Notes: a model not told the origin generated them from the letters alone. 64,000 nucleotides of DNA from Pseudoduganella plicata (GCF_004421005.1 NZ_CP038026.1:2728001-2792000); one strand, 5' to 3'. Counted from the first letter of the stretch, positions 37,099-45,578 are shown. Program-made: numbers and translations.

Positions 37099-37839
37099 TT
37101 GCGTAAAGCCGTACTGTTTTTGCGTTCCCTGTTGTTTGCGGTCGTGATGGCGATTGCCACCGTGATCTGGTGCTTCGTCTGCATGCTGGCCGCGCCGCTG
37201 CCATACAACAAACGCTATTACGTCACGTCGCGCTGGAACGTGTTCATCATCTGGTGCGCGAAGGTCATCTGCGGCATCCGTTACGAGTTCAAGGGTTACG
37301 AGAATTTCCCCGATTCGCCGGCGATCGTGCTGTCGAAACACCAGTCGGCATGGGAGACGATCTTTCTGCTGGCGAACCTGCCGCGACCCCTCGTGTTCGT
37401 GTTCAAGAAGGAGATCCTGTACATCCCCTTCTTCGGCTGGGGCATCGCGCTGTTGCGGATGATCCCCATTGACCGCAAACAGGGCAAGAATGCGTTCAGA
37501 ATGGTGGTGGCGCATGGCAAACGCCGCCTGAAAGACGGCCAATGGATTATCATGTTCCCTGAAGGGACACGCATCCCCGTCGGCCAGGCCGGCAAGTACA
37601 AGAGCGGCGGCACGCGCCTCGCGATCGAGACCAAAGTACCGGTCGTACCGATCGCCGTGAACTCGGGCGAGTGCTGGCCAAAGAATTCGTTTATCAAATA
37701 TCCGGGCAAGATCACGGTGTCGGTCGGTAAGCCGATTCCGTCGGAAGGGCAGACGCCCGATGGCATGATGGAACAGGTGGAACAGTGGATAGAATCAGAA
37801 ATGCGCGTCATTTCGCCCCACGCCTACAACGCTGGCTAG
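37099..37839 (+). CDS. Lysophospholipid acyltransferase (PlsC-like)
   Basis: A 246-aa membrane-associated acyltransferase for phosphatidic acid or lysophospholipid. Start is TTG 37099 (LRKAVLFLRSLLF), with GGAGAG 6 nt before it; no ATG fits. An N-terminal TM (~7-30) is followed by SKHQSAWET, where the usual HX4D reads HX4E, by KEILYIPFFGWGI, then FPEGTRIPVGQ (motif III) and VPVVPIAVNSG (motif IV). The Glu variant is known in other beta-proteobacterial PlsC paralogues (recalled). A second such enzyme is encoded at 53249. Overlaps the next gene by 55 bp. Confidence 0.9.
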   Translation: MRKAVLFLRSLLFAVVMAIATVIWCFVCMLAAPLPYNKRYYVTSRWNVFIIWCAKVICGIRYEFKGYENFPDSPAIVLSKHQSAWETIFLLANLPRPLVFVFKKEILYIPFFGWGIALLRMIPIDRKQGKNAFRMVVAHGKRRLKDGQWIIMFPEGTRIPVGQAGKYKSGGTRLAIETKVPVVPIAVNSGECWPKNSFIKYPGKITVSVGKPIPSEGQTPDGMMEQVEQWIESEMRVISPHAYNAG

Positions 37840-38831
37840 ACGAACTGGCCACGAACAGGTCGGCGGCGCAGGGTGACGGCGAACAGCCAGGCGCCCCGCG
37901 GCTCGACCTGTTTGCAGGTGGCGTCACTCCGGCGGCGCCATCGTCCGCCGCTTCTTCCGTCAGTGCCGCTTCGCCTTCCGCCGTACCCTCTCCCACCGTT
38001 CCTTCGTCGTTCCCCGTTCCCGCTCCCGCCACCGTGAATCTGCTGCGCCCACCGGTGCCGCTGCGCCGTCCCGACCCCGTCGTCACGCCGGTTCCCGGCC
38101 TGGACAAGCGCCAGACGCTGGTGGGCGAATTCGTCCTCGAGTACACGCTGCGCCGCTCGACCCGCAACTCGATCGGCTTCATGATCGACGACGATGGCCT
38201 GCGCATCACGGCCCCCAGGCGCTGCACGATCGCCGACATCGAAAACGCGATCCACGCCAAGCGCAACTGGATCATGACGAAGCTGGACGAGCGCCGCCAG
38301 CGCCGCGCCGCGCGGCTGGAAAAGCCGCCAGTGGAATGGAAGGACGGCGCGAAACTGCCCTACCTGGGCGGCGAAATCACGCTGCGGCTGTACGTTGCGC
38401 CGCGCAACCGCACCGAGTTCAATCCGGCCACACAGGAACTGTCGATGGGCCTGGTGTCCGGCGCCACCGAGCAGCTGGTCAAGGAGCGCGCCAGGAACTG
38501 GTACAAGCAGCAGGCCGAGGGACTGTTCCAGCAACGCCTGGACCTGTATGCTCCGCGCGTGGGGGTGCAGTATTCGGCGTTCTCGCTGTCCTCGGCGGAT
38601 ACGCGTTGGGGCTCCTGTACCGTGCAGCGCGCCATTCGCCTGAACTGGAAGCTGCTGCAATTCTCGCTGCCCCTGATCGATTACGTGGTCGCGCACGAGC
38701 TGGCGCACATCCACGAAATGAACCACAGCCCCCGCTTCTGGGCCCATGTCGGGCGCGTCTACCCGCAGTACGAGGAAGCCAAACAATTGCTGCGGCGCCG
38801 TTCGCAGGAGTTGACGCCATTGTGGACGTAA
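37785..38831 (+). CDS. YgjP-like (M48/WLM) metallopeptidase domain protein
   Basis: A 348-aa protein. The last ~230 residues are the YgjP/DUF45 domain: LRRSTRNSIGFMID, then the zinc motif VVAHELAHIHEMNHSPRFW (HELAH plus downstream His) and the invariant SSADTRWGSCTVQRAIRLNWKLL (in pieces). The first ~90 residues are disordered, Pro/Ala/Ser-rich and vary between species. Start is uncertain: GTG 37785 gives a 55-bp overlap with the acyltransferase; no ATG occurs before the domain. Final gene of the glyQ-led cluster; proteolytic targets unknown. Confidence 0.85.
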   Translation: MDRIRNARHFAPRLQRWLDELATNRSAAQGDGEQPGAPRLDLFAGGVTPAAPSSAASSVSAASPSAVPSPTVPSSFPVPAPATVNLLRPPVPLRRPDPVVTPVPGLDKRQTLVGEFVLEYTLRRSTRNSIGFMIDDDGLRITAPRRCTIADIENAIHAKRNWIMTKLDERRQRRAARLEKPPVEWKDGAKLPYLGGEITLRLYVAPRNRTEFNPATQELSMGLVSGATEQLVKERARNWYKQQAEGLFQQRLDLYAPRVGVQYSAFSLSSADTRWGSCTVQRAIRLNWKLLQFSLPLIDYVVAHELAHIHEMNHSPRFWAHVGRVYPQYEEAKQLLRRRSQELTPLWT

Positions 38832-39063
38832 CCCGGGGAAGCCGAAACAAAAGGAGAATCGTTGCGAGAGAACGGTACAGTGGCATCGCGGGCGTGGACG
38901 AAGGTCTGCCCGATACCATCATCGGTGGGGAGCCTTCCGGCACTCATCAAAATGAGCGTTTAGGGTGGTACGTCTGGACACGCGACAATGCTCCCAAGTG
39001 CGGTTTCTGCGCCGTTCTCCAAGGCCACTTACCGTGGACATGGAGCCGATGTCGGTGCGGACG
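38832..39063. other. Left flank of the accessory operon; no gene seen
   Basis: 232 bp between the YgjP-like gene (+) and the AlkB-fusion gene (-), which converge here. AAAAGGAGAATCG followed by TTG (~38852-38865) looks like a translation start, but the frame closes after 34 codons. In related genomes a lactoylglutathione-lyase gene often follows ygjP (recalled), so this could be a trace of a lost gene at the insertion point. Confidence 0.4.
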
Positions 39064-41268
39064 CTAGCTCTTCTCGCTAACCCCGGCGATATTCGCCTTG
39101 CGAAATGTCAAAGACACCCGCCGGCCGCGCTTGCCCCACTTTTCATTCAAACGTTTTCGGATTTCATGGGTCCACTCGTGGCGAGCCTCCCCCTGCATAA
39201 CGATAGCGCTGCCTCTTTCCAGCACTACCGATGTCTTATTCTTACTCACGCGGTGGCTGAAGATCATCTCCCATGATTCAAGGAGGCTTATGGTCACAAT
39301 CGCGCCGCGGAAGCAGGACTCACAATCGACATGCGCGGCAATGCCTTGCTTCCCGATGTACTCGTTAACAATGACTTGATCCGGCATTTCTTCCGTTAAT
39401 CCAGCTGCGACCAAGCGTGTAGCCAGCGGCATCGCCCAAGCTGGTAATGGCCCAAGGTATCCGCCAGGGCTCAACTTGCGGGCTTTATAATCGTAGCGCC
39501 AACCATAATGCTGCACACGGCGGGACAAGTCGTCGAGCCACACCGCGCGATCCACGGCCTCTATCAGCTGGCGCTCCTCGTCGGCGGTAATAAATTCAGG
39601 CACGCAGAGAAGCCCGGGCACATTGGAATCCTCATGTTCGGCCAACAATGAGGCCTGTCTGGGTGCCATGATCCGTTGCGACATCGGCGCTAGCGTCTGC
39701 GGCTGGGGTGGGTCTGGCAGTTGCTTCGCGATAGAAGCATGCGATATCCAGTGCTTGAAGCCTTCCTCATCGATATCGTGATTCAGCGTCAGTGAATCCG
39801 ATAAGGCTAGTGTGATCGCCCCCTTGACAACGATGCGGCGGTTGGAAATGCGTACACTGCCTTCGCCAGACCAGCTCAGGGCTCCGTCGGCGATGCGGAT
39901 AACAGGATGCGCTAACGAGGGTTGTCGGGCCTGCACCAGCGCAAGCGCAGCGTCGCGTACGTGCCGATCCTTCAGGTCGCTGAGATACCAACGGCCACGG
40001 CTGTTTTGCCTGCGCTGCGCCAGAAGGGTGCCGCCTGCGCGAATACTCAGGGATGCATCTTCTGCGCTCCATACTGGATCCTCATCATCATACCAAGGCC
40101 ATACCAGCGCAGGTTGAGACGACGACTGCATCCGCCAGGTCCGAAGCGCCAGCCAATACCTTCCTTCGGGCAATCCGGTAAACCTGGGTTCAAGATCACG
40201 ATATCCGGTAATCAGGCCTGCCAGTGCTGCCGCAGTCATCCACACGGCTGGCTGCATTCCTGGCAGATCTGTCTTCCACGTTTCAAACCGATCGGCCGTT
40301 GGCCGCAGCAGGACTAATTGCAGCGCCATTCCGAGCGGGTCCCGATCGCCGTCGGCGATATCAATAACTTTTTGGTCGCCAAGCAACAATGCAGTGTCTT
40401 CCTCCAGTGCGGCAAATAGCTCCCGGCCTCCAAACTCGGCAGCAGCCTTACCGATGATTTCGCCAAGCAAGTCGCGGCGGTTCCACCCCTCCCTGATACG
40501 ATGCACTGTGAACGTGTCGATCATCGCCCGCCATAGCGCCAGGTCCCTGGAATCGGTCTCTGTCCGGGCCCCGGCTTCTACCCAAGGTGGCTCGTTCCAC
40601 CATGCGCAAGCAGCATTACTCTCGAGGATCCGTCTGCTTGCGAAAGCTCGACAGAGGGTACTCAACCAGGGTGGCGTGGACGGCACGCTCCATACGGCCA
40701 TTGCCGCGGCGCCGCGCAGTGCGTTCCATACCGCAGGCGGGCGCAATGCGTTGACACCTGGATGCCGTGCCGACGTTTCGCGAAAAGCCACGTGTTTCAC
40801 AATAAGCGGCTGGTCGAAATCGGCGAGGTTCGCGAAGCCTTTACTCATCGCGGCAAGCCGGGTCCTTTCCGCTTCTGTTGCAACCGAAAACTCCGCAATG
40901 GCGGTCAAAGGAATCGGCGCAGCCCAATACACGCCTTCGTCGCGCAGGCTCGCTTCTGCGAGCATGCCCGAACGCCATTCATCATCGCAGTTGATTGGTA
41001 CTTCAAAGTCAGGCAGGCGTCTGGAATCAATCCACATTACGACTGGAATCCTGTCGCCACATTCCACCTTGTAAGGCTGGTTGATCCCGAGCCAGAAGCC
41101 ACTTTCTTCCGTCGCCGGTACCCACCACTCATCCGCTAGCAGCTGAAGCCACCTGCGATGGTCACACACGATTGCCAGCTGAACTGCCTGGTTCTGCGAT
41201 TGCCTCTCTCCGAATGCCAGCTCATCAACCAAGGGTGGTGCGTTTATGGAGTTTAGCGAGCTCGTCAT
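39064..41268 (-). CDS. Unknown ~500-residue domain fused to AlkB-like 2-oxoglutarate/Fe(II) dioxygenase
   Basis: A 734-aa protein; ATG 41268 overlaps the helicase-like gene's TGA (ATGA). The C-terminal ~200 residues are AlkB-type: QVIVNEYIGKQGIAAHVD (iron ligands His646, Asp648), RHEWTHEI (His701), and RVSLTFR (Arg717, Arg723, spaced as Arg204/Arg210 of E. coli AlkB). The NEY...GIAAHVD form is nearer to ALKBH8/ALKBH-type enzymes that oxidise RNA than to E. coli AlkB. The N-terminal ~500 residues (VVMWIDSRRLPDFEVP; YWAAPIPLTAIAEF; LEEDTALLLGDQKVIDIADGD) match nothing I know and contain many Trp. Third gene of a coupled operon with an SF1 ATPase and a methyltransferase. GC is visibly lower than in the flanks. 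Activity and substrate unknown. Confidence 0.85.
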   Translation of the reverse strand: MTSSLNSINAPPLVDELAFGERQSQNQAVQLAIVCDHRRWLQLLADEWWVPATEESGFWLGINQPYKVECGDRIPVVMWIDSRRLPDFEVPINCDDEWRSGMLAEASLRDEGVYWAAPIPLTAIAEFSVATEAERTRLAAMSKGFANLADFDQPLIVKHVAFRETSARHPGVNALRPPAVWNALRGAAAMAVWSVPSTPPWLSTLCRAFASRRILESNAACAWWNEPPWVEAGARTETDSRDLALWRAMIDTFTVHRIREGWNRRDLLGEIIGKAAAEFGGRELFAALEEDTALLLGDQKVIDIADGDRDPLGMALQLVLLRPTADRFETWKTDLPGMQPAVWMTAAALAGLITGYRDLEPRFTGLPEGRYWLALRTWRMQSSSQPALVWPWYDDEDPVWSAEDASLSIRAGGTLLAQRRQNSRGRWYLSDLKDRHVRDAALALVQARQPSLAHPVIRIADGALSWSGEGSVRISNRRIVVKGAITLALSDSLTLNHDIDEEGFKHWISHASIAKQLPDPPQPQTLAPMSQRIMAPRQASLLAEHEDSNVPGLLCVPEFITADEERQLIEAVDRAVWLDDLSRRVQHYGWRYDYKARKLSPGGYLGPLPAWAMPLATRLVAAGLTEEMPDQVIVNEYIGKQGIAAHVDCESCFRGAIVTISLLESWEMIFSHRVSKNKTSVVLERGSAIVMQGEARHEWTHEIRKRLNEKWGKRGRRVSLTFRKANIAGVSEKS

Positions 41269-42353
41269 CGGGTCAGCAGATTTGGAGGAGGCAGCGCGTC
41301 GATCTGTGCCTTCGACAGTGGCGTTACACCATTTACGACTGTCAGCATATGCTTGGCTCGGGCACATAGCATGTACATCTGCCGGAACTGTGCCAGCGTT
41401 CTACAGGGTAAGGCATCCTGGACACCCTGCAGAAATACGGCATCGAATTCGAGTCCAATGACGGCCTTGTCGGTCAACACCGTGATGCCTGGTTCATATG
41501 TGAGTATGGCATCCTCCTGGCCGGGTTCACTGTTGCTAGTGTATGCGTCAACTCGTCCTCCCGGCAATAGCGCCAGAAGATTTGCCCGCAAGACGTCCGT
41601 GTCATCTTTTCGTCCGACAATCACACCGATGGAGCCTGCCTGGTTTTGAAATCTGTACGCAATACGCGTCGCCAGCGCATCCCAGTCTGCGACAGCAATC
41701 AGTTCAGGAATGTCGCCACTACGCGGGCGTACGGCAATCGCGGGAATCGCATGCTCGGCGCGGTGAAAGTGCTCTGCTACACGAGCTATCTCGGGCGTAT
41801 TGCGATGATTTCGCGTCAACCTGATCGGCGCTGGCAACCCTGCTGCTCGGATATCGCTCAATGACGCGTGCTCATCATTGGTCGTCTGGTTCTCGTCAGC
41901 GAAAACGGTGAGAAAGCCCCCACCGAAGGCAATCGCCCATCGAAAGAAGCCGGCAGGAAGATTTTGCCCCTCATCGACGATCAGGTGATCACAGGGGGCC
42001 TTCGCACCATCCTCGGCAAAGTCGGCGCACACGCGATCCCAATCGTACACGTAACGCCTTAGTTCGGGTATATAACCGCGGTCGAGCCGCATATACTCCG
42101 TCGAGACATACGCATTCATCGTTACACATCGTATGCCTTCGAGCTGTTGTTTCGCCAGCGCCGCGAGCATCCGATTCTTCGTTACCAGGACGACACGTTT
42201 TCCCTCATTGCTGGCCTGCCGCGCTCGCAGTACCGCGAGCGCGGTTTTGCCTGAGCCTGGAGGACCAACCACAAACATGTGCTGGTCAAACGGCTGTTCG
42301 AAGGCCGTCATCTGTTCGTCGATCAAATCGTCCAGTTTCGGTAAATTCATCAT
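41265..42353 (-). CDS. Compact SF1 (UvrD-like) helicase/ATPase
   Basis: A 362-aa protein with all SF1 motifs in little space: I GPPGSGKT (30-37), Ia (VVLVTKNRMLAAL), II IVDEGQNLPAG, III VFADENQTTND, IV RLTRNHRNTPEI, V DKAVIGLEFDAVFL and VI YMLCARAKHMLTVV. Domains 1B and 2B of UvrD/Rep are absent, so it is a minimal two-RecA-fold motor that may switch or remodel rather than unwind processively (inference). Both ends overlap neighbours by ATGA junctions (42353 with the methyltransferase, 41265 with the AlkB fusion), so the three proteins are made together. No nuclease domain is seen. Confidence 0.88.
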   Translation of the reverse strand: MMNLPKLDDLIDEQMTAFEQPFDQHMFVVGPPGSGKTALAVLRARQASNEGKRVVLVTKNRMLAALAKQQLEGIRCVTMNAYVSTEYMRLDRGYIPELRRYVYDWDRVCADFAEDGAKAPCDHLIVDEGQNLPAGFFRWAIAFGGGFLTVFADENQTTNDEHASLSDIRAAGLPAPIRLTRNHRNTPEIARVAEHFHRAEHAIPAIAVRPRSGDIPELIAVADWDALATRIAYRFQNQAGSIGVIVGRKDDTDVLRANLLALLPGGRVDAYTSNSEPGQEDAILTYEPGITVLTDKAVIGLEFDAVFLQGVQDALPCRTLAQFRQMYMLCARAKHMLTVVNGVTPLSKAQIDALPPPNLLTR

Positions 42354-43204
42354 GACTTGGACTCCAGCGAAATTTCTGCGATTTCGGGCCGATAGAACAG
42401 CTCATAGCGTAACGGGGCCGGATTCTTGACACCACCGTACACGATGCCTTCCCCGCCCGCCCTGTGGCGAAACCCTGTCTTGATGAGTGCGTCGGAAAAT
42501 TCCGGGAACTTCATGTTTCGAACGGGCAGGACACTATTCGTGTACAGCACGACTACCGCTCCAGGCCCAATATCAGTCAGAGTTCGGGCCAGTTGCGCAA
42601 CGGTATCTACAGCTTTGAATGATTCGCTGGCCAGTAAATACGACGCAATCACAATCGTCAAACGGCCATGCTTGCGCTCATGCTGTATCTGCTCGAGTCC
42701 AGCAAGAAACTCACAGCGCGTCTCCTCGTGAAATGCATTCGATTGCTGCGCAGCACAGTACAGCTTTTTCCCGAGCGTAAGCATGGATAGCGCCCGATCG
42801 ACGCCGTAATAACGGAACGAACAATCCGCACCGAGTGCAGCGGCAAATGCCAGCCCTCCGGTGAATGGTCCGCACCCGAGGTCGAGGATCGTGCAGCGGT
42901 CAAGCCTGCTTTTGTCCCCCGATTGCATCGTCGTAAATGCCTCGATCAACTCATCGAGATGACGCGGCTGGTTGTAGCGCGCATAAAGGAGAGCCCTGTC
43001 GTCCGAGCTTAGTGTGCCATGACTGGCGGCGAAATCAGCGCGCCCCCCCTCGAGCACATCCGTAAAGATCCGGTCTTTCGGCCAACCGAGGTAAGTCCCG
43101 CCGACAGAGCGGTCGTCGCGGTCAATTTCATCGACAATGTACTCGCTGTAGAGGGAGGAAAGCCAGTCCGGCCACATAAGATTTTTCCCGGTAAAAAAAC
43201 CCAT
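42350..43204 (-). CDS. Class I SAM-dependent methyltransferase
   Basis: A 284-aa cytoplasmic enzyme. Motif I is LDLGCGPFTGGLAFA (107-121), followed by YYGVDRALSMLTLGKKL (acidic loop II) and TIVIASYLLASESF (IV). About 100 residues precede the Rossmann fold. No DPPY/NPPY motif of DNA amino-methylases or catalytic Cys of cytosine-5 methylases is visible, so an RNA, protein or small-molecule target is more likely. No ribosome-binding site precedes ATG 43204, which begins at a T7 run. An ATG in another frame at 43242 reads MFGFGTKKIPNVP toward the same T run, raising the chance of a longer N-terminus. First gene of the coupled accessory operon. Confidence 0.85.
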   Translation of the reverse strand: MGFFTGKNLMWPDWLSSLYSEYIVDEIDRDDRSVGGTYLGWPKDRIFTDVLEGGRADFAASHGTLSSDDRALLYARYNQPRHLDELIEAFTTMQSGDKSRLDRCTILDLGCGPFTGGLAFAAALGADCSFRYYGVDRALSMLTLGKKLYCAAQQSNAFHEETRCEFLAGLEQIQHERKHGRLTIVIASYLLASESFKAVDTVAQLARTLTDIGPGAVVVLYTNSVLPVRNMKFPEFSDALIKTGFRHRAGGEGIVYGGVKNPAPLRYELFYRPEIAEISLESKS

Positions 43205-43314
43205 GGTACGTTGGGAATTTTCTTAGTGCCGAAGCCAAACATTGAGCCAGATCAATTCTGCGATAGCGAACGCTACCGTCTAATGTAGTAGGGCCACGCC
43301 GGTAGTACGCAGCC

Positions 43315-44598
43315 TCAATCCGCCAACGGCGGCAGCAGCGCGATGGTACGGGCGGTGGCGCCCCGGTGCAGATTGGCGAAGGCCAGCGCATGGCGGCCCA
43401 TTGCCGCGCGCGCCGTGTCGTTGGCCAGCAGCTGGCCCGCCTGCATCATCAGGTCGGCCGCATCGGCCACGCGCATGGCGCCGCCGGCGGCGAGCGCGTC
43501 TTCCGTCACCTGGGCAAAGTTGAACGTGTGCTGGCCGATCAGGACGGGCTTGCCCAGCGCTGCCGCTTCGATCAGGTTCTGGCCGCCCAGCGGCTGCAGG
43601 CTGCCGCCGATGAAGGCGACGTCGCAGGCAGCATAATAGGCGAACATTTCGCCCATCGAGTCACCCAGCACAACGCTGGTGTCCGCATCCACGCCTTCGG
43701 CGAGCTGCGAGCGCCTGCGCACCGACAGTGACCGCTCACGGACCATCGACTCGACGGCATCGAAGCGCTGGGGGTGGCGCGGCACGATCAGCAGCAGCGT
43801 AGCGGGTGGCAGTGTCGCTCGGGCAGCCTTGAACGCATCAAGGATCAGTTCCTCCTCGCCCTCGCGCGTGCTGGCGCACAGCAGCACGGGCCGCTGCCGG
43901 CCAAACCATTCGCGCAGGTGCATGCCAGTGGCGACCATTGCCGGCGGCACCACCACGTCGAACTTGATGGAGCCGGTGACGGCCACGTTGGCCGCGCCGA
44001 GCGAACGCACGCGCGCGGCATCGTCTTCCGTCTGCGCGGCCACCAGCGATATCTCGGCGGCCGCGTCGCGCATCACCTTCCCCAGCTTTTGCGCCTTGCG
44101 CAGCGAGCGATCCGACAGGCGCGCATTGGCCAGCACCACCGGCACGCGCGCGCGCGCGCAGCCTGCGATCAGGTTCGGCCACACTTCCGTCTCCATCAGG
44201 ATGCAAAGGCGCGGTTCGAAATGACGGATGAAGCGGCGTACCAATCCCGGCATGTCGTACGGCAGATAGGATTGCACGAGCCGGGCGCCGTGCTTCGCGA
44301 ACAGGCTCTTGCCGGTGGCACGGCCCGTGGGCGTCATGTGCGTCAGCACGATGCGTCCGCGCGGATACTGTTTCAGCAGTGCGTCGACGAGCGGCTCGGC
44401 CGCACGCGTTTCGCCAACCGAGACGGCGTGCACCCAGATCGTCAGCGGCTCGTCGTTGGCGGCGCGCCGGCCGTAAATGCCCAGCCGCTCGTTCCAGTGG
44501 CGGCGATAACCCGGCTCCTTGCGGCCGCGCAGCCACAGGCGCAACAGCACCAGCGGCAGCGCCAGCCACCAGACCAGCGTGTAGACGTGGCGGATCAT
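43315..44598 (-). CDS. waaA: 3-deoxy-D-manno-octulosonic acid transferase WaaA
   Basis: Adds Kdo to lipid A at the inner membrane. The 427-aa protein starts at ATG 44598, overlapping the TGA of waaC (ATGA). An N-terminal TM (VYTLVWWLALPLVLLRLWL), then GYRRHWNERLGIYG, WVHAVSVGETRAAEPL, ILMETEVWPNL, VTGSIKFD and FIGGSLQPLGGQNLIEAAALGKPV (in pieces) are canonical WaaA/KdtA blocks. Works with waaC and gmhB products in the core pathway. Its 3' end faces the accessory operon. Confidence 0.96.
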   Translation of the reverse strand: MIRHVYTLVWWLALPLVLLRLWLRGRKEPGYRRHWNERLGIYGRRAANDEPLTIWVHAVSVGETRAAEPLVDALLKQYPRGRIVLTHMTPTGRATGKSLFAKHGARLVQSYLPYDMPGLVRRFIRHFEPRLCILMETEVWPNLIAGCARARVPVVLANARLSDRSLRKAQKLGKVMRDAAAEISLVAAQTEDDAARVRSLGAANVAVTGSIKFDVVVPPAMVATGMHLREWFGRQRPVLLCASTREGEEELILDAFKAARATLPPATLLLIVPRHPQRFDAVESMVRERSLSVRRRSQLAEGVDADTSVVLGDSMGEMFAYYAACDVAFIGGSLQPLGGQNLIEAAALGKPVLIGQHTFNFAQVTEDALAAGGAMRVADAADLMMQAGQLLANDTARAAMGRHALAFANLHRGATARTIALLPPLAD

Positions 44599-45578
44599 CG
44601 CGGCGCGAGCAGGCTCTTGGCCGCGGCGATCACCTCGGCCGCCGCAGGCGGTGCGCCCCGGTCGCCCAGATTGACGATCTTCGGCGACCAGTTGCCTTCC
44701 GTCTTCCAGCGCGGCGAATCGCAGTAGATTTCCACCACCGGCCGGCTGAAGGCGGCGGCGATGTGCGTCAGTCCCGTGTCGACGCCGACGGCCAGCGCGG
44801 CATGGCGCGCCAGCAGCACGGCATCGGCCATCGACAGTTGCGGCAGCACGCGCGCGTTCGGCAGTGCCGCCGCGAGCGTTTCGGCTTCGGCCTTTTCTTT
44901 CGGCGAGCCCCATGGCAGCAGGATGGGCATCAAGGCCAGCGCCTGACCCAGTTCGATCCAGTTGGCGGGGGCCCATTTCTTGGCGTCGCGCGCCGTGCCG
45001 TGGAAGTAGACGACGTAGGGTTCGGCCGGCATCCACGCCGGCCTGGCGGCGTCGGGCGCTACGTCGGGCAGGCCGAAGTTAGCCGGCGTATCGACCCGGT
45101 AACCCAGCGCGGCGGCAACGACCAGGCGTCCTCGCGCGACGGCATGCGTGCGCGGATCGAGCGGAATGCTTTTGGAATGGAAGATGCGCGAGATGCCTTC
45201 GTAGCCGGAACCCTCGCTGCCGTTGGCCAGACCGACCTTCTGGCCGCCGCGCACGACCCGGGCGGCGCCCATGATGACGCCAGTCTTCAGGAGGCCCTGC
45301 GTGTCGAACACGTAGTCGTATTCGACTTCGCGCAAGGTGCGGAAGAACTGCCCGATTTCGCCGCGCACCGATTTGTCCGACAGCTTCTTGCGCCAGCGCC
45401 GCAAGGCGAACGGAATGATGTTGCGCACCATGGGATTCAGGCGGACGAGGCTCACGTAGCCCTCCTCCACCACCCAGTCGATCTGCGCGTTGGGAAAGTG
45501 GCGACGGATGTCCGCCACGATCGGCATGTTATGCAGCACGTCTCCCAGCGAGGAGACGCGCACCAGCAGGATATTCAT
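44595..45578 (-). CDS. waaC: Lipopolysaccharide heptosyltransferase I WaaC
   Basis: Adds the first heptose to Kdo of the LPS inner core. The 327-aa GT9 enzyme has ILLVRVSSLGDVLHNMPIVADI, IDWVVEEGYVSLVRLNPMV (in pieces), YVVYFHGTARDAKKWAPANW and AVGVDTGLTHIAAAF plus CDSPRWKTEGNW. Stop overlaps waaA's start. Uses ADP-heptose, whose synthesis needs gmhB (36500). Follows the phosphomannomutase gene by 19 bp. Confidence 0.96.
   Translation of the reverse strand: MNILLVRVSSLGDVLHNMPIVADIRRHFPNAQIDWVVEEGYVSLVRLNPMVRNIIPFALRRWRKKLSDKSVRGEIGQFFRTLREVEYDYVFDTQGLLKTGVIMGAARVVRGGQKVGLANGSEGSGYEGISRIFHSKSIPLDPRTHAVARGRLVVAAALGYRVDTPANFGLPDVAPDAARPAWMPAEPYVVYFHGTARDAKKWAPANWIELGQALALMPILLPWGSPKEKAEAETLAAALPNARVLPQLSMADAVLLARHAALAVGVDTGLTHIAAAFSRPVVEIYCDSPRWKTEGNWSPKIVNLGDRGAPPAAAEVIAAAKSLLAPR

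Noticed and set aside
39064..43204. Accessory operon as a prophage or restriction-modification system
   Set aside because: No phage, integrase or endonuclease gene, and the methyltransferase lacks DNA-methylase motifs such as NPPY/DPPY or a PC dipeptide loop.
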